Positions 44,901 to 56,661 of a stretch of DNA of 64,000 bases are shown one piece after another. A model generated the notes under the pieces. The model ran no database searches, was not told the DNA's origin, and saw nothing but the letters and a program-made list of their open reading frames with translations. Origin of the DNA: Rhododendron vialii (lineage: Eukaryota > Streptophyta > Magnoliopsida > Ericales > Ericaceae); assembly GCF_030253575.1 (NCBI RefSeq), contig NC_080564.1, forward strand, positions 3,578,501-3,642,500, written 5' to 3'. The translations under genes and the position numbers were made by a program. Within the stretch, counting starts at the first letter, position 1. The number at the start of each line of letters is the position of its first letter.

Positions 44901-47597
44901 ATTCAGGTAACGTAGCTCTAATGCATGTGGCAGTCATAGAGAGGAGTGAAAAGTTCTTAGGACCAGCTTGTATGCTTGAGCTATTCTACCATTCTTGCTG
45001 TTAATGAGGAACATGGCTCCTAATTACTGTGTATGAGGCAACAACCATTGAAGTTCAACAAATGGGCAATGTAAATCATGCAAGAAGGCTCATTCCTAGA
45101 CGAACTGACATAAAAGCTGGACAACAAAAGATTGATAAAAAGCAGCACAACAGATGAAACTGCAAAACTTCTACCAGCATTTCAGTAGAATAAGGTTGGG
45201 AGAATAGACTGACCTCTGAATTCACCTTTCTCTCCCCTCTCCTGCAGCTCGTAAACAAAGTTAACAATTCTCTTCTGCTCTACAGCACTAAACACATTAG
45301 TGTGAAGCTCCAGCCCATCAAGAATGTTGACAAACTTTCCATTAACTCTCTCCAGGGAAATAAAATCCTTGTTCCTCTGCAAGTTACTGAAGCGGAGATA
45401 CTCCCTCTGATCCCTAGATAACTCCGGCTTCTGCTGAACTTGAACTTTCACTTTCCCTATCCCCTGTCCTGATTGAGAAACACCATCAATAGACTCCCTA
45501 CTTATTTCATTCTCTTCCTCCTCAAAATCATGTTCATCTTCTTGTGCCATATCAGCCCAAGACATCCGCACCTTTGGGCTCGCTGCAGGAACCACCAGTG
45601 AGCCAACCTTTTCGCTGGTTGAGCCTTCTGAATTGGGTCCTGAGTCTCCTGACAAACCATTTGCCTCATCTTTCCAACTCCCAAATGAACTTGTATCTGC
45701 TGTGTCATTCATGTCCTCAGCAGCCTTCCAACTACCCAGAGAATTCGTATCATAATCGTCTTCATTCGTATTAACATGTTTTGCCTCCACATTATCCAGG
45801 GTCAGAACTGCCAAATTCTCATCTTGTTTTATGGGTTCCACGTCTCCACCAATTTCTACAATTAACCCATTAAAATAATTTAAACAACTGATGGAACAAA
45901 CCTACTAAAGCACGGAAGGCAGATGTACACTGGAAAATCACAAAAATTAGTAATAAATAGAACATGAGAAACAAAGAGAGAAGAAAGGCTGAACAAAGCC
46001 ATTGATTATCGTGCAGCATCTGCTTAGACATGCATAAATCTACAGACAAGAGTAGCCAATATTCAAGCTTCTTGGTACAATTGAACCACTGATTTTTAGA
46101 AAACCTTTGAGTAACTCTACTCACATAAAGAACTGAACCCACTCTCTCACTGCCCAATGCAAAATCACTTAGCATAGTGCCGAAACAAAATTTAGCTCAG
46201 TGTCTGAAACAAGATTTAAAAAAGGTATACGGCAATCAAAGTGAAGACAGCTAATAAATACTCTACTTGTTCAGATACACACTCAGAGGAATGTATACGA
46301 TTGGGTTGATAACGAAATAATTAAAAACAAGTGTAGAAGCTTATATATCTATTTTGTAAAAACTCCATTAAAGATTTCGCATATATATGACATGAGAAGA
46401 CTAGATTGTTCGGGGTAAAACATTGTAACAGACGACAGATAAGAAGACCAAAAAACAGCTTTAATACACAACACTTTTTTAAGTTATTCACTGAATCCAC
46501 TTGAAAGCACACACGATTATGCAAAATTCAAGGTTTCTACAGAAAAAAATCATTCGAATTGAATAGAACAAGGGAATCAAAGGGACAATCTATAAAAGAA
46601 CTGAAAACTCTCTCTCACTGACCACTACAAAATTAGTTAGCTCAGGTGCGTTTCCACTATATCGTTGGACTACAGGCTAATGGCAATAGTCAAGTTGTTT
46701 TTGCTAAATGGTATTTAAGGTGATCTATGTGAGGACTGAGGAGAATGACCTGCATAGAAATCCATGAAAACATCGGCTTTGGTCCATTTAGTTAAGCAGA
46801 AACCCCCCTAGTGCCGAAACAAGAATTAGCCAAGTGTCTGAAACAAGATTTTAGAAAGGGATTGGGCAAGCAAAGTGAGTATCAGCAAATATATACTGTA
46901 CTTCTAAGTCACATACGGTCAAAGGAACGTTTCGTTGATAACAAAACAATTTTAGCAAATACTCTAGTAAAGTTTTTCCGTATGTGTGACGTGAGAAGTC
47001 TAAAACTGTTCTAGGTAAACATCGTCATAGATACATACATCGGTACGAAGAAGGAAGAAGAAAATTCACGATTAGCCCGGACACCTGATTTTTTTTTTTA
47101 AAAAAAAACAAGAAAATTCACTTTCAATTTGAGGACTTTCTGAGGTTTTCACTGAACCCGCTTGAAAAACATGCAAGGGTACATAAAAACTTAAAAGGGT
47201 TTTAACGAAAAATTGCGAATTGAAGAGCACAAGGGCATCAAACAGCTAGAAAAGGGTTGGAACTTTCGAGAAACCCGACATCCATTAACCTATATTCCGT
47301 ACGTAGTTACATTCACACGCGCGTACGTATACCTTGGTACCGGGATGTAAAATACAAAAAAATACTCCGTATAAAAAATAAAAAACCTAGGGTTTTTTTG
47401 TTACCTGGATCGAGGGATTTCACGCGTTTGGAGAGGGTGTGACGGCAGTGGGAGCAGAGATCTCTGGAGAGGAAAGGGAGCCAGTTGGAGAGGAACTCCG
47501 AAGCGATCCGGAGCTCCGTCGGGTCGTAGTTGAGCAGGAACGGGTCGTCGGGTCGAGCTCGGGAGTCGTCGGGTCGAGCTCGGGAGTCGTCGCTCAT
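41909..47597 (-). CDS. ALKBH9-type 2-oxoglutarate dioxygenase (probable RNA m6A demethylase)
   Basis: Six exons, 47597-47405, 45855-45214, 43438-43353, 43205-42895, 42724-42653 and 42197-41909, all in frame, give 530 residues. The N-terminal DPFLLNYDPTELRIASEFLS with LPFLSRDLCSHC and a long acidic, disordered segment encoded by exon 2 fit the plant ALKBH9/ALKBH10 group. The AlkB domain carries iron ligands His365 and Asp367 (PPHIDNHDF) and His426 (VAKHCVPAV), with Arg435 and Arg441 (RISITFR) for 2-oxoglutarate and substrate binding, so it should be active. Arabidopsis ALKBH9B removes m6A from RNA in the cytoplasm; substrate here is inferred. The C-terminus is basic (RRQSFTRED, SNRRRVRVNLGT). 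A 21-bp tandem duplication near the start repeats DDSRARP. Intron 2 carries a non-LTR insertion. Confidence 0.93.
44476..44742 (+). mobile_element. Truncated non-LTR retrotransposon ending in (TTG)n, in ALKBH9-like intron 2
   Basis: A 267-bp insert flanked by a 16-bp direct repeat TGGYCATCATGCTTCT (44460-44475 and 44743-44758, one mismatch). The 3' end is GTTTTG followed by TTG units, the tail type of plant RTE-like LINEs and some SINEs. No Pol III A or B box was found near the 5' end, so a 5'-truncated LINE is more likely than a SINE. Confidence 0.75.
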
Positions 47598-49749
47598 GGC
47601 GGCTCTCGGGTACTGCGCTGAGTTAACTCGGGGGGTCGATTCGAATTTTTCGAGATACAAGATTGAAAAGGAAAGGGAAAGGGTTTCGTATGTATTTGTG
47701 GTGAGTGAGATCCTGATGAGGGGGAGGAGGAATTTGAGGGACGGGAGTTCCGTGAGACCGAAGTTTTGGGGTGTGGGGGTAAATAGTTGGTGGGAGCAAG
47801 GGTAGATTTGGTATTCTAGGTGGAGGAATCCACTAATTAGAAATGACAATTGTTTCCCCCTATGTTAAGCAACCAAACACCTTTTATAAAGATTTACAAA
47901 ATCAGAATAGCATACCTGCCAAGTGGGTGCGCAGACAATTGACCTAATTGTAGACGGTTCAAATTTATATGCACTCGGATTCAATCTAATTCGTTCGTGC
48001 CGAGTAATATCCGTTGCACATTAAATTGGGTGATGGTTAACAAAACCAATTTTATCATTGGAATTTACTTTTCTTCATTTTTATTGGCTTTGGCATGTTT
48101 TATGGAGTAAAATAGTTTTTCCTGCTTTATTAGTTGCACTTTTAAAGTTTTCCCTTTACGCCATTTGTCTTTTAAAGAAACAAGAAAATGAAGCGTTTTT
48201 TTTTTTTTTTTTTTGACACGCAAGAAGTTTTAATTGTTAATTGTTGTGAAATTTAATCATTGGTCTTGTGCCTACCAACTTGACAACCACTTGCCAAGAA
48301 AACGGGCACAGAATCATGCATTGGAGAGCTTATGCCCTGAATTCATGTCAAAAATATGAAGTGTAGTTTAACAAGTCAAAACTATTCGATAATAGTAGTA
48401 CAGTAATTATCTTATCCTTTTAGCAAATTAAAATTCCCAAATTGGAATAACAAATATATACGGGAACCTACAGTTTCTGTTTGTTTTGCCAACATCAGCC
48501 TCCAGTCCAGTTGAGATAGGTCAAGAGTTTTAAATGCATTGTACATTCCTTAAACAAAATAGGAAAGTTTTTTTTTTTTTTGTAATGCAGGGTGTCCCGG
48601 ACCAATTTGCGCGCACCTCGTACTAATTCCTACAACCCCTCCCACAGCCGTTTCACACGCTTATTCGTTGAGGTGAGGTGGCCCCAAGAGTTGTTAGCAA
48701 GGAAAATCGAACATGAGACCTTAGGATTGAGCAAATACTTAAATCTCAGGCCAAGACCACTTAGCCAACCCCTTAGAAAAGTTGGAAAATAATTTGTGAC
48801 CATTTAATGCACAATTAATCACTTATTCAAAAAAAAATCGCATTTGTTAGTTTTTCGTCAATTTTTTTCATCTTTATTCAAAAATAATTGGGTTTCGATG
48901 TTGATTTTTTATTTTTTAGATTCCTCTCGTCATGACGACACAATAATCCAAAAAAATTCAACGCAAAACTAACAAATGTGGAAAAAAAATTGAATAAGGA
49001 AAAAAAATAAGCAACTTTTCCGATTTAATTAACCAAAAAAAAGCTGTAGTATTTGCATTACTGGGAGAGAATATTCTATTTGTAACTTCCTGTTAATAAC
49101 ACATGCCCATTAAAATTCATAGCAGGAGGTTTGAATTCAGAACTTTTTGAATAATTATTTATAAGCTTTGGATAACAAATCGTAAAACTAATTTTTGAAT
49201 TGATAACATGTTTAAATGTTTTAAATTTTTATCTTGATGTTATGGATTTACAACTACATACGTGGTTACCGTATATTTCTATGCAAATGTAGTGAATCTT
49301 TATAGAAATGTGTTATGAATTAAATTTTATACAAAATGCTACTCATCCAAAGCAATTCAAGAGGTGCATACCGTACAGAACGAAAATTTTCCAACACAAG
49401 AATCCCCTAAATTTTAAAAATAAAATAGTCAAGATAAAGTCATTAATTACCCTTGGAAAAAAAAAGAAGAAGGAAAAGCCCAAATAACTGGGACCCAAGG
49501 GCGGAGGTGTAAAGGATTTTTGCGCAAGGGAAAAAACACCAACACGCAAGTGAAGAATTTAAAGATTCTAATCTTCTTGTGAGATGCAAAAGTCCTGAGC
49601 CGGCCCCAATTGGTACATGTGCAAGATGCACCTTCCCACGTCCTAGCAACCACAATGTGGTCCCCTCATAGGATAAGAGAGAGAGGGGATAAGAAAATCC
49701 AATCCGTAGGCTACTGGCTCATGCCAATTTCTTCACCAAAACTAAAGCC
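47598..49749. other. Divergent intergenic region between the ALKBH9-like gene and the 49.7-kb gene
   Basis: Contains the promoters of both flanking genes and the SINE at 48570-48773. Poly-T near 48200 and AT-rich sequence at 48.8-49.4 kb. No other gene was recognised. Confidence 0.5.
48570..48773 (-). mobile_element. tRNA-derived SINE with poly-A tail
   Basis: On the minus strand the element starts GGGGTTGGCTAAGTGGTC, with a perfect Pol III A box TGGCTAAGTGG (48767-48757), and a B box like GTTCGATTTTCC about 45 bases on (48712-48701). It ends CCGGGACACCCTGCATTAC plus about 12 A. It is flanked by a 10-bp direct repeat with one mismatch, TAGGAAAGTT (48560-48569) and TAGAAAAGTT (48774-48783). 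This is the full organisation of a plant SINE. Confidence 0.85.
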
Positions 49750-50274
49750 ATGAACACCACCACCACAGCAATGTCCTTCGCAAAACCATTCACCACCACC
49801 TCCTCTCAGATTCCCACAACTACCCAACACCACCACCGCCATCTCCGACCGCTCACACTTGCCCGCATCAAATGCAAAAGCAGCAGCAGCAGCAGTGACA
49901 GCAACATCACCACCAGCAACAGCAGCGGAAATGCGTCGCCGCCAGTGCCACCGCCCCCACCGTCGCCAGAGCAGGTCCTGTTCCGGCGAGGGAGGAGGAG
50001 GTCGAGAAAGGAGAAAGAAGATGCGGTGGTCGCCACCGGGCAGCCCAAGAAGGTGGAGAAAAAGGACTGGGATTCCATGACTATGTCAGAGAAGGCTATA
50101 GAGCTGTACGTGGGGGAGAAGGGCATCTTGTTTTGGCTCAACAAGTTGGCCTATGCTTCCATCTACGTCATGATTGGAGGTTGGATTCTGTTCCGGTTCG
50201 TGGGTCCAGCCCTCAACCTCTACCAGCTTGACTCTGCTCCTCTGCCTCCAACTGCCATGTTGAAGGGCTCATGA
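49750..50274 (+). CDS. Small single-pass membrane protein, probably plastid-targeted, function unknown
   Basis: Single exon, 174 residues. The first 60 or so residues are rich in Ser/Thr/His with few acidic residues, as in a chloroplast transit peptide, followed by a Ser/Asn run and a proline run (PPVPPPPPSPEQ). A basic segment RRGRRRSRKEKED follows. The C-terminal third is the conserved-looking part: WDSMTMSEKAIELYVGEKG, FWLNKLAYASIYVMIGG, then FRFVGPALNLYQLD. A single membrane helix is likely at about 133-156. I recall similar plant proteins of unknown function but cannot name one. Plastid location is inferred from composition only. The start is the only ATG giving the transit-like N-terminus. 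Confidence 0.75.
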   Translation: MNTTTTAMSFAKPFTTTSSQIPTTTQHHHRHLRPLTLARIKCKSSSSSSDSNITTSNSSGNASPPVPPPPPSPEQVLFRRGRRRSRKEKEDAVVATGQPKKVEKKDWDSMTMSEKAIELYVGEKGILFWLNKLAYASIYVMIGGWILFRFVGPALNLYQLDSAPLPPTAMLKGS

Positions 50275-50670
50275 TTGAGATACTGATACTACTAGTTAAG
50301 TAAACAATTCGCCTGTTTTTTTTTTCACTTTATGTTTCTTCTGTATTCTAGCTGCCATGACCAATATTAGTACCTGTTTTGGGGTTGGAAATGAATCAAA
50401 TGATCAAACACGAGTTCCCACGTACGCAAATCTTGATTTCTTAATCGATTCGCCCTTCAGTTTTGCTGCAAGGTACATTTGTGACAGCATGGTTCAGATG
50501 CATAATTGTCACTCAAAGATGGTAGTAGAAGGGCACCTTCAAGAATTAAAGAAACTCGAAACCAGGCTTTCTTACAAGTGATATCTGAAGGACCAAAACA
50601 AACATATGGAAGAGCTAAGAAGAACCTCAAGAAGTACCAGCAGGTGCTACAACAATGTAATACTAGCCCT

Positions 50671-52727
50671 TTAATGATCAACGGCTACACGACACTGACT
50701 CACTGAGTACTCATCTTCCTGAGTCTTGCACCTGTAAAAAACCCAAGAACATCCTATTTAGCCAACTGAAGACAGTAATGATGCACAATGCCTTCAATTT
50801 ATTACCGTAAAGTTGTCCTGTTGGCATCTTAATAACTAGGCATAATAGGTGTCATTCTCCAAAGATCAACGGATTTGTTTTGCACATTACTGTAACACAT
50901 AACTTGGTTCCCTATATGGTGACATTAAGAAGTAACAGTTGATGGGGGATCATTACTAAATGCCTGCAATATGTGAGCACCCCTTGAGGCAACAGGTTAC
51001 GCCACACATTTCTTTTCAGTAGATGCACAATTGCTCTAGCTAGGTGCTATGCGGCAGGAATGTAGCATAGAACACAGAAGTGCTGGAATAAGCCAGCTTT
51101 GCAACTTTACAGATGACTTCATTTTTTGAAATGAAAAAGGAGAAGTAGAATTGCAAAGCACTTGAGAAAGTAACAAGGATTTCAAGGAGGAAGCCGTTCA
51201 TATACTAACCTATTACATTGGGACCGAGATGCATAATTGTGATTTTCGCAATTTGTGCACATCCAATCCCCGTCGCGCCATTGCTTCTCTCTGCGATGTC
51301 ATAGGAACACAAGTATAAAAAATCTTTAGAAACAGATTTATGCGGGTGGGTTCTTAGTGGACAGACTAGTAATACATAGGCGAATATCAGATGTCATTGA
51401 GCCCCTCATAGTAGCCCATACCATATGCCAACTCTAAAATTGTCGAACTGAAAAGAAAACAACATCAATTAGGCATAGTAATTCTGTTGTTATTTGGTGG
51501 AAGCTGCAATGGGTGTAGACTAGTAATATGTAGGCGAATATCAGATGTCATTGAGCCCCTCATAGTAGCCCATACCACATGCCAACTCTAAAATTGTCGA
51601 ACTGAAAGAAAACAACATCAATTAGGCATACTAATTCTGTTGTTATTTGGTGGAAGCTGAAATGGGTGTAGATACAAGCACAAACTGAAAAGGTCCAGAA
51701 GATTTAGAAAACAAAAGACAATAAAAGCATAAAACAAGTCCAGTGCATTTGAACAAGCACTCGTCACATAAAACATAGGAGTACTACTTTGTCCCAGATA
51801 TGTCAAATTCATGTGTGAAAAGGATAGCGTGGTCCAATTTATCCTTTGCCTAAGGACCATAGCTGTTGTTGCTACATGTGGAAACTGCAAATTGACAGGT
51901 AAATTTGGAGCCGTAGCTGAGCTTCCACTTGGATTGGAGAGAGGGATATACATGCCAGTTTGGTTGCCACCAGAAACAGCTATTTGGACAGACGATGGGT
52001 TCGGCAGCCCAAGAAGAGTTTGTAATTCCCTGAAAATAAATTACAAAAGATGAATCTGGAAAACAGGCTGCAACAACGACTAAATTGATTTGAATCCCAT
52101 ATTTGAAAATACAAGTTCTTCAGATGCTAATCGCTTGCTCCAAGCACTTTATAGCCAGAAATGGAGAAAATCAGTTACTGGCATGTTCAAATGTACCCAA
52201 CTGAAATCTCCCTTTGTCAGAAGTATAATTTTGACACTTGAGGTAAAACAACACCTTTGACAGAATAAGACAACAACATGGTCATCAAAGGAATAGGAGG
52301 CTATTGCCACTTATGCATACGTACCAAACAAACAAAGCTACACCCAATGTCACATTAAAGAAATTACACATCTTTTTGCTCAAACGTCAACAACACAATA
52401 GAAGCTAAAAAGGGTGGGAAGAAACCCACAAAAAAACGTTGAGCTCAAAGACGATGTTTGTAGCCGCTGACCCCAACAATAGCAAAATATATTGGACCCA
52501 AATTTTAAAGTTCCAAAGCTGACAGAAGGATGTACCTGGTGGCATAGAAGCATTGAACTTGTTGCACTGCCAGTAAAAACAGAAGCCAAATCCAATACTT
52601 TAGCATGAAAAGAATAGTGAATGCGCAAAGTGCGTAGAAGTACCTGTTCACGAGAAGAATAGTCGTGAAATCCACAACTGCAGATCCAGTCACCATTTCG
52701 CCATCCACTACCATGACCTATCGGCAG
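50671..52727 (-). CDS. RanBP2-type zinc-finger protein gene, partial model, possibly decaying
   Basis: Exon-like blocks on the minus strand: 52727-52644 encodes GHGSGWRNGDWICSCGFHDY, the first half of a RanBP2 (NZF) finger; 52566-52536 encodes CNKFNASMPP, its second half; 52029 down to about 51850 encodes ELQTLLGLPNPSSVQIAVSG and a Ser/Pro-rich linker; 51290-51210 encodes WRDGDWMCTNCENHNYASRS; 50731-50671 completes that second finger (CNRCKTQED) and ends in TAA. Such fingers bind single-stranded RNA or ubiquitin in other proteins. The second finger has all four Cys. The first has Phe where the fourth Cys should be. The third block does not join in frame to the second, so an exon is missing from the model or the frame is broken. 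No start codon was found upstream. Either a diverged gene or a pseudogene. Confidence 0.6.
51365..51671. repeat. 154-bp tandem duplication inside the zinc-finger gene
   Basis: Copies at 51365-51518 and 51519-51671 are nearly identical, sharing GGCGAATATCAGATGTCATT and TTGTTATTTGGTGGAAGCTG. On the minus strand each copy includes polypyrimidine-AG acceptor-like sites (for example TTTTCAG before TTCGACAATTTTAG), so an exon or splice site could have been duplicated. Confidence 0.85.
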
Positions 52728-54885
52728 CTGATTTGCTTAGCCTATTGAAACCCATAACTTCTGTTCCCGCTTAATGGCCTGCAGGTAGACCTCTGCTGAA
52801 TTGCATACTTATCACTTATCAGCAGGCTGAACCCCATATTTATCAGCCTCTCCTAAAGACCAAATTGTGCTCGAAGGAAATGAATGCTATAGAACTCTAT
52901 TGCCCAATAATCCACTATTCATGTTTTTTTTCTGGTACGGATTGGGCCCTGGCAAGATAATGTGGATGAGTTCGAAGAAGAACTCCATACATTGCAATTG
53001 CCGGCGTTGCTGCTATATCATGAAAGAACCCAGGGTAAAAACTCTTAATGAGTTGGGCCTCGGTTCAACCAAACCCTGGGCTTTTTCATCGTAAGTTATT
53101 CGAAGAGGGCTGCTCCACTCAAAAATATCCTAAAGAAGGACATACGGACCGATCATGGCACTGCACTGATCAGAAGAGTGTCAAAGAGCTTTTGAAGAAT
53201 GTTGGGACAAACAGCAATAACCGTGCTTATCCTTCCAATAAAGAAACTGAACCTTATCTAAGAAACCCAAGGCAAGCCTAGTGATTTCCTTTCTACCATG
53301 TCAGTGGATTCCATCAGTAGCATTCCTCCCCGCCCTGAGTGTAATAGATGATCCCCGCAAACCCGAAATAGCAGGCCCCTTCTTTAACTGCTGCCCTTTC
53401 TTGTTCTGTACCCAGGTTCACTTATACTAGTTCATCGCATGGTAAAACGAAGAAAGTACGAAAGAATAGTAAACGAAGTCCCTTGGATTGAAAAAGAAGG
53501 AAATGAAGAACAGGAACAAAACAAAATGATGGCAGCATTCGCGTACAGGAATGACACCCTCCTTTGGTTGCCCACCCTTTTTGCATTTTTTCCTTGACAC
53601 ATAATTGTCGTTAGCGCAACCTATTAATCCATTGTCACACACCCCTAAACCATAATGAAGCCAAGAAGAGGTAAAGGGAAGCCAAGAATAAGCACACCTA
53701 CAGGCTACACCCCATGCCAGACCAAGTCAGAGATACAAATATCATGAACTCACTCAACCCAAATGATTGATTTTCTAGTTTCAGCTTGAAAAAGGAAGGA
53801 TCTATAGAGATAGTATATGCAAGCCGGATTGGATTAACAACCAACATCTACTACGTGAGGACAGCTCAAATACTAATAAGCAAAGCTACAATCAAGTTCA
53901 GGAAAACCCCTTTTTTGCAATAATCGAGTTCATGAACTCCAATAATTAAATAAGCACCCAAGAAATTAACTTGGTTCCATAGTGGAAATTTGATAGTTCA
54001 ATTTCCAAGAGAATACCTTCTGTTGATATGAGACTATCCAATAATCACTCTTTCACTGAACCAAAGCTCATCCGCGAGGTTCATAGCACCAGAGGCCGAG
54101 TCCAGTTCTTCTAACCCAAGTGAATTTCTGCCCCTAAAACATAGGGCCAAGTCTGGGATTGGGTCGAGTCCATCGTTTCGACTTGGATCGGCGACGACGT
54201 CAGAACGGACACGACCAGAAGGAGGAAAAAAAAAAAAAAGTTTTCAAAGTTGAAATCAAAGTGTTCCCGGCTCATTTTTTTTTCAAAATTTTTCAACATA
54301 TATGTTCTCCGATGAAATACCAAAAAGTATCCGATTGACTCGATATCTTACAAAATCATTGTAATTGACAAGTTCTACAATGTGGACAAATTGGACTGTA
54401 AAAATAAATTCAAAGTAAGATCGAAAATTTCAAAAAACAGAGGAGAAGAAGAAAGTTTCTTCTCCAGTTTCATAAGGGTTATAATCAAGTGTATCCATAT
54501 AACTTTTTTTCATCTACTTTTGAAATCTATGTTCTCTGATAAATAACCTTTTGGTACTCAATTGAATTCATACTTCACGTAAACATTTTAATCGACAAGT
54601 TCTACAATGGGGAAGAATCGGATCATCAAAATAATTCCAAAATCGGTTTCAAAATTGCCAAAAAAGGGGAGAAACCCTCTTCTTGGGACTTCGCAGGATG
54701 AAGATGAGAAGTATGTTCACTGCCGAACTCGCATTTCGTACACTCGCGTTACTTATTTCTCGGATACACCAATATGGAACTCGCGTTTACGGAATACGTT
54801 TTCCACAGGACATCTATAATACTCGCGTTTACGGACACGTTTTCCATAGAACAGTTTAGTTAATGAATATCCACTTCATCGCCAG
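52728..54885. other. Region upstream of the zinc-finger gene, partly organelle-like; no gene assigned
   Basis: From about 52860 to 53650 composition rises to an estimated mid-40s percent G+C, with an interrupted open frame (52867-53281) that resembles no protein I know. The style resembles plant mitochondrial DNA, but no mitochondrial gene was identified. The 54060-54320 segment may be the 5' leader of the zinc-finger gene, since it is GC-richer and has ATG GACTCGACC on the minus strand. Around 54700-54860, ACTCGCGTTTACGGA is repeated. Confidence 0.35.
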
Positions 54886-55212
54886 AAAAGCTACGTGCAC
54901 AGCAGCTGTGCACAAAGCCCATTTTCTTCCGCCTCGGGTCGCAGCCTAAATTCTAAAGTGATTTTGGGTGTTTTGTTAACGCCTTTAACGATATCGAACG
55001 AAACTCTGTGCACAGAGCCCATTTTCTCCCGCCTCGGGTCGCAACCTAAATTCTGAAGTGATTTTGGGTGTTTTGTTAACGCCTCTAACGATATCGAACG
55101 AAGCTCATTTTTCACAGGGACCTTAAACGACATATTTTGAACAAAATAAGCGGCTTCGATCATCTTTGTGCGACCCGAGGCGGGAGAAAATGGGCTCTGT
55201 GCACTGCTCCTT
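54886..55212. mobile_element. Foldback MITE, family A, with internal 100-bp tandem duplication
   Basis: Second member of the 3348-3614 family, in opposite orientation. Shared blocks are GCTACGTGCACAGC, CGCCTCGGGTCGCA, GTTAACGCC, GATATCGAACGAA and CGATCATCTTTGTGCGACCC. An internal segment is present twice head to tail (54908-55007 and 55008-55107), with a period of exactly 100 bp and few differences. The right terminus is shorter than in the other copy. Confidence 0.75.
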
Positions 55213-55400
55213 CATCGCTTAGAAATTGCCTTGAAAAAATGACTTTTTTGGGCCTCCGTTTTCTTGGTAACGGATTGAATGTGAATTCTCGGTTTTTAAC
55301 AATATTTGAATTTTGGGTGATTGATGCTGGTGGTTCAGAGTACGAGGAAAGACTACAGATTATTTTGTGTTGTCGTGTAGTATCGTTCTTGTTGAGTATG

Positions 55401-56449
55401 TGATCGTGTCGTTTCCGTATCAAAAATAATTAATAAAACATAATAATTACTACTATCTAAAAGATAGCGGTAAGTACTCTGAGTATCATCCTCAGGGATT
55501 ACGAAGGCTAAATTGCAATTGTTCTAATTAATTTCTAGCTTAATTCAGAAAAAAGATTTGATTGTTGGATTTCGAAAATATTAAAAGCTAAATTAAATTA
55601 AAGCAATTAAGAAATAACGAAAGTTGATGAGAGAAAAGATCTAGGATTTCGAATCCACTCGACCTGTTGTAACAATATTTATGCGATGATAAAGGTTAAT
55701 TATTCGAATAAATCCAGATATCGTTAGGGTTCGCGGGTCCTTGCGATATCGCCTAAAGATATTTATGAATCACCAAATAGCATAGGGTATCGCCGCTTAG
55801 AACGAACCGTCTTACTAGTACGACCCGTCTCTATGGCACAAATCGTCTAATAGTACGACGCATCTTACGAAGTATAATCCATCTTACTCAGTTATCACAA
55901 ACAATTAAGAACCGTTATATGAACGTGCATAACAATCTAGAAAATCATACACAATATTTGATAGAGAAAATTAATACCACAAATAAATCCTCAAGTCATA
56001 CAACCACGATTCGAATAATAAAAACACTAAATCAAAACATAAAAATCGTTACTCGGAGTTTGAACTTCATCTACACACTAGAAACGAGTTTAGCCGAACG
56101 TCAAACAGGAAATCATCGCAGCCTTTGGTTTACTTGTTTTCTAGCCGACTCCCTGGTTATGTGCGTGGCCTCCTTTTATAAGGAGCCAAGGGAAACCCTA
56201 TTTTATTTCTTTTCTTTTCCCAACCGACTTCTCAAGCCCAAGTCCACAGCAATTAGATTGGGTGCTTCTCACTTCGGTTATCCATCACAAACTTTGGCCC
56301 ATCGTAAAATCCAAAATTATACTTTATTTTGTATCAAGCCTCTAAATACCCACAACACAAGAATAAAGCATAAAACTTCAAGTAACAATATAAATAGACT
56401 TAGCAAGAATAAATTAGGAGCACGTATGTAAACATTTACACGCCTATCA
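55401..56449. mobile_element. Solo LTR of a retrotransposon, about 1.05 kb
   Basis: Plus-strand ends are TGATCGTGTCG and CGCCTATCA, giving TGAT...ATCA termini. A perfect 5-bp target-site duplication GTATG lies at 55396-55400 and 56450-56454. No internal region, primer site or second LTR follows, so it is a solo LTR left by recombination. On the minus strand a TATAAAAGG box lies near 56175, favouring minus orientation, but that is not decisive. The open frame at 55919-56431 shows no protein similarity. Confidence 0.85.
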
Positions 56450-56661
56450 GTATGTTTGGCAATAACGATTGCACTTTTCTCGGGTAAGCGTAGTTGAAGT
56501 GAGAAAAATATCTACTTGCTCGTCGTTATTTTCCAATTCGACATTATGTACACAAATCTATTGTGTTGAAATCGAGTCACATCGCAAGTGACATGCATAT
56601 TTCTGCAAATGTGTTTGTATCTATGCAGGCACACATATGTACATAGATACATGAAAAAGTC

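Noticed and set aside
55919..56431. A 170-codon open frame on the plus strand
   Set aside because: It falls wholly inside the solo LTR, is low in recognisable motifs and reads like AT-rich chance coding.
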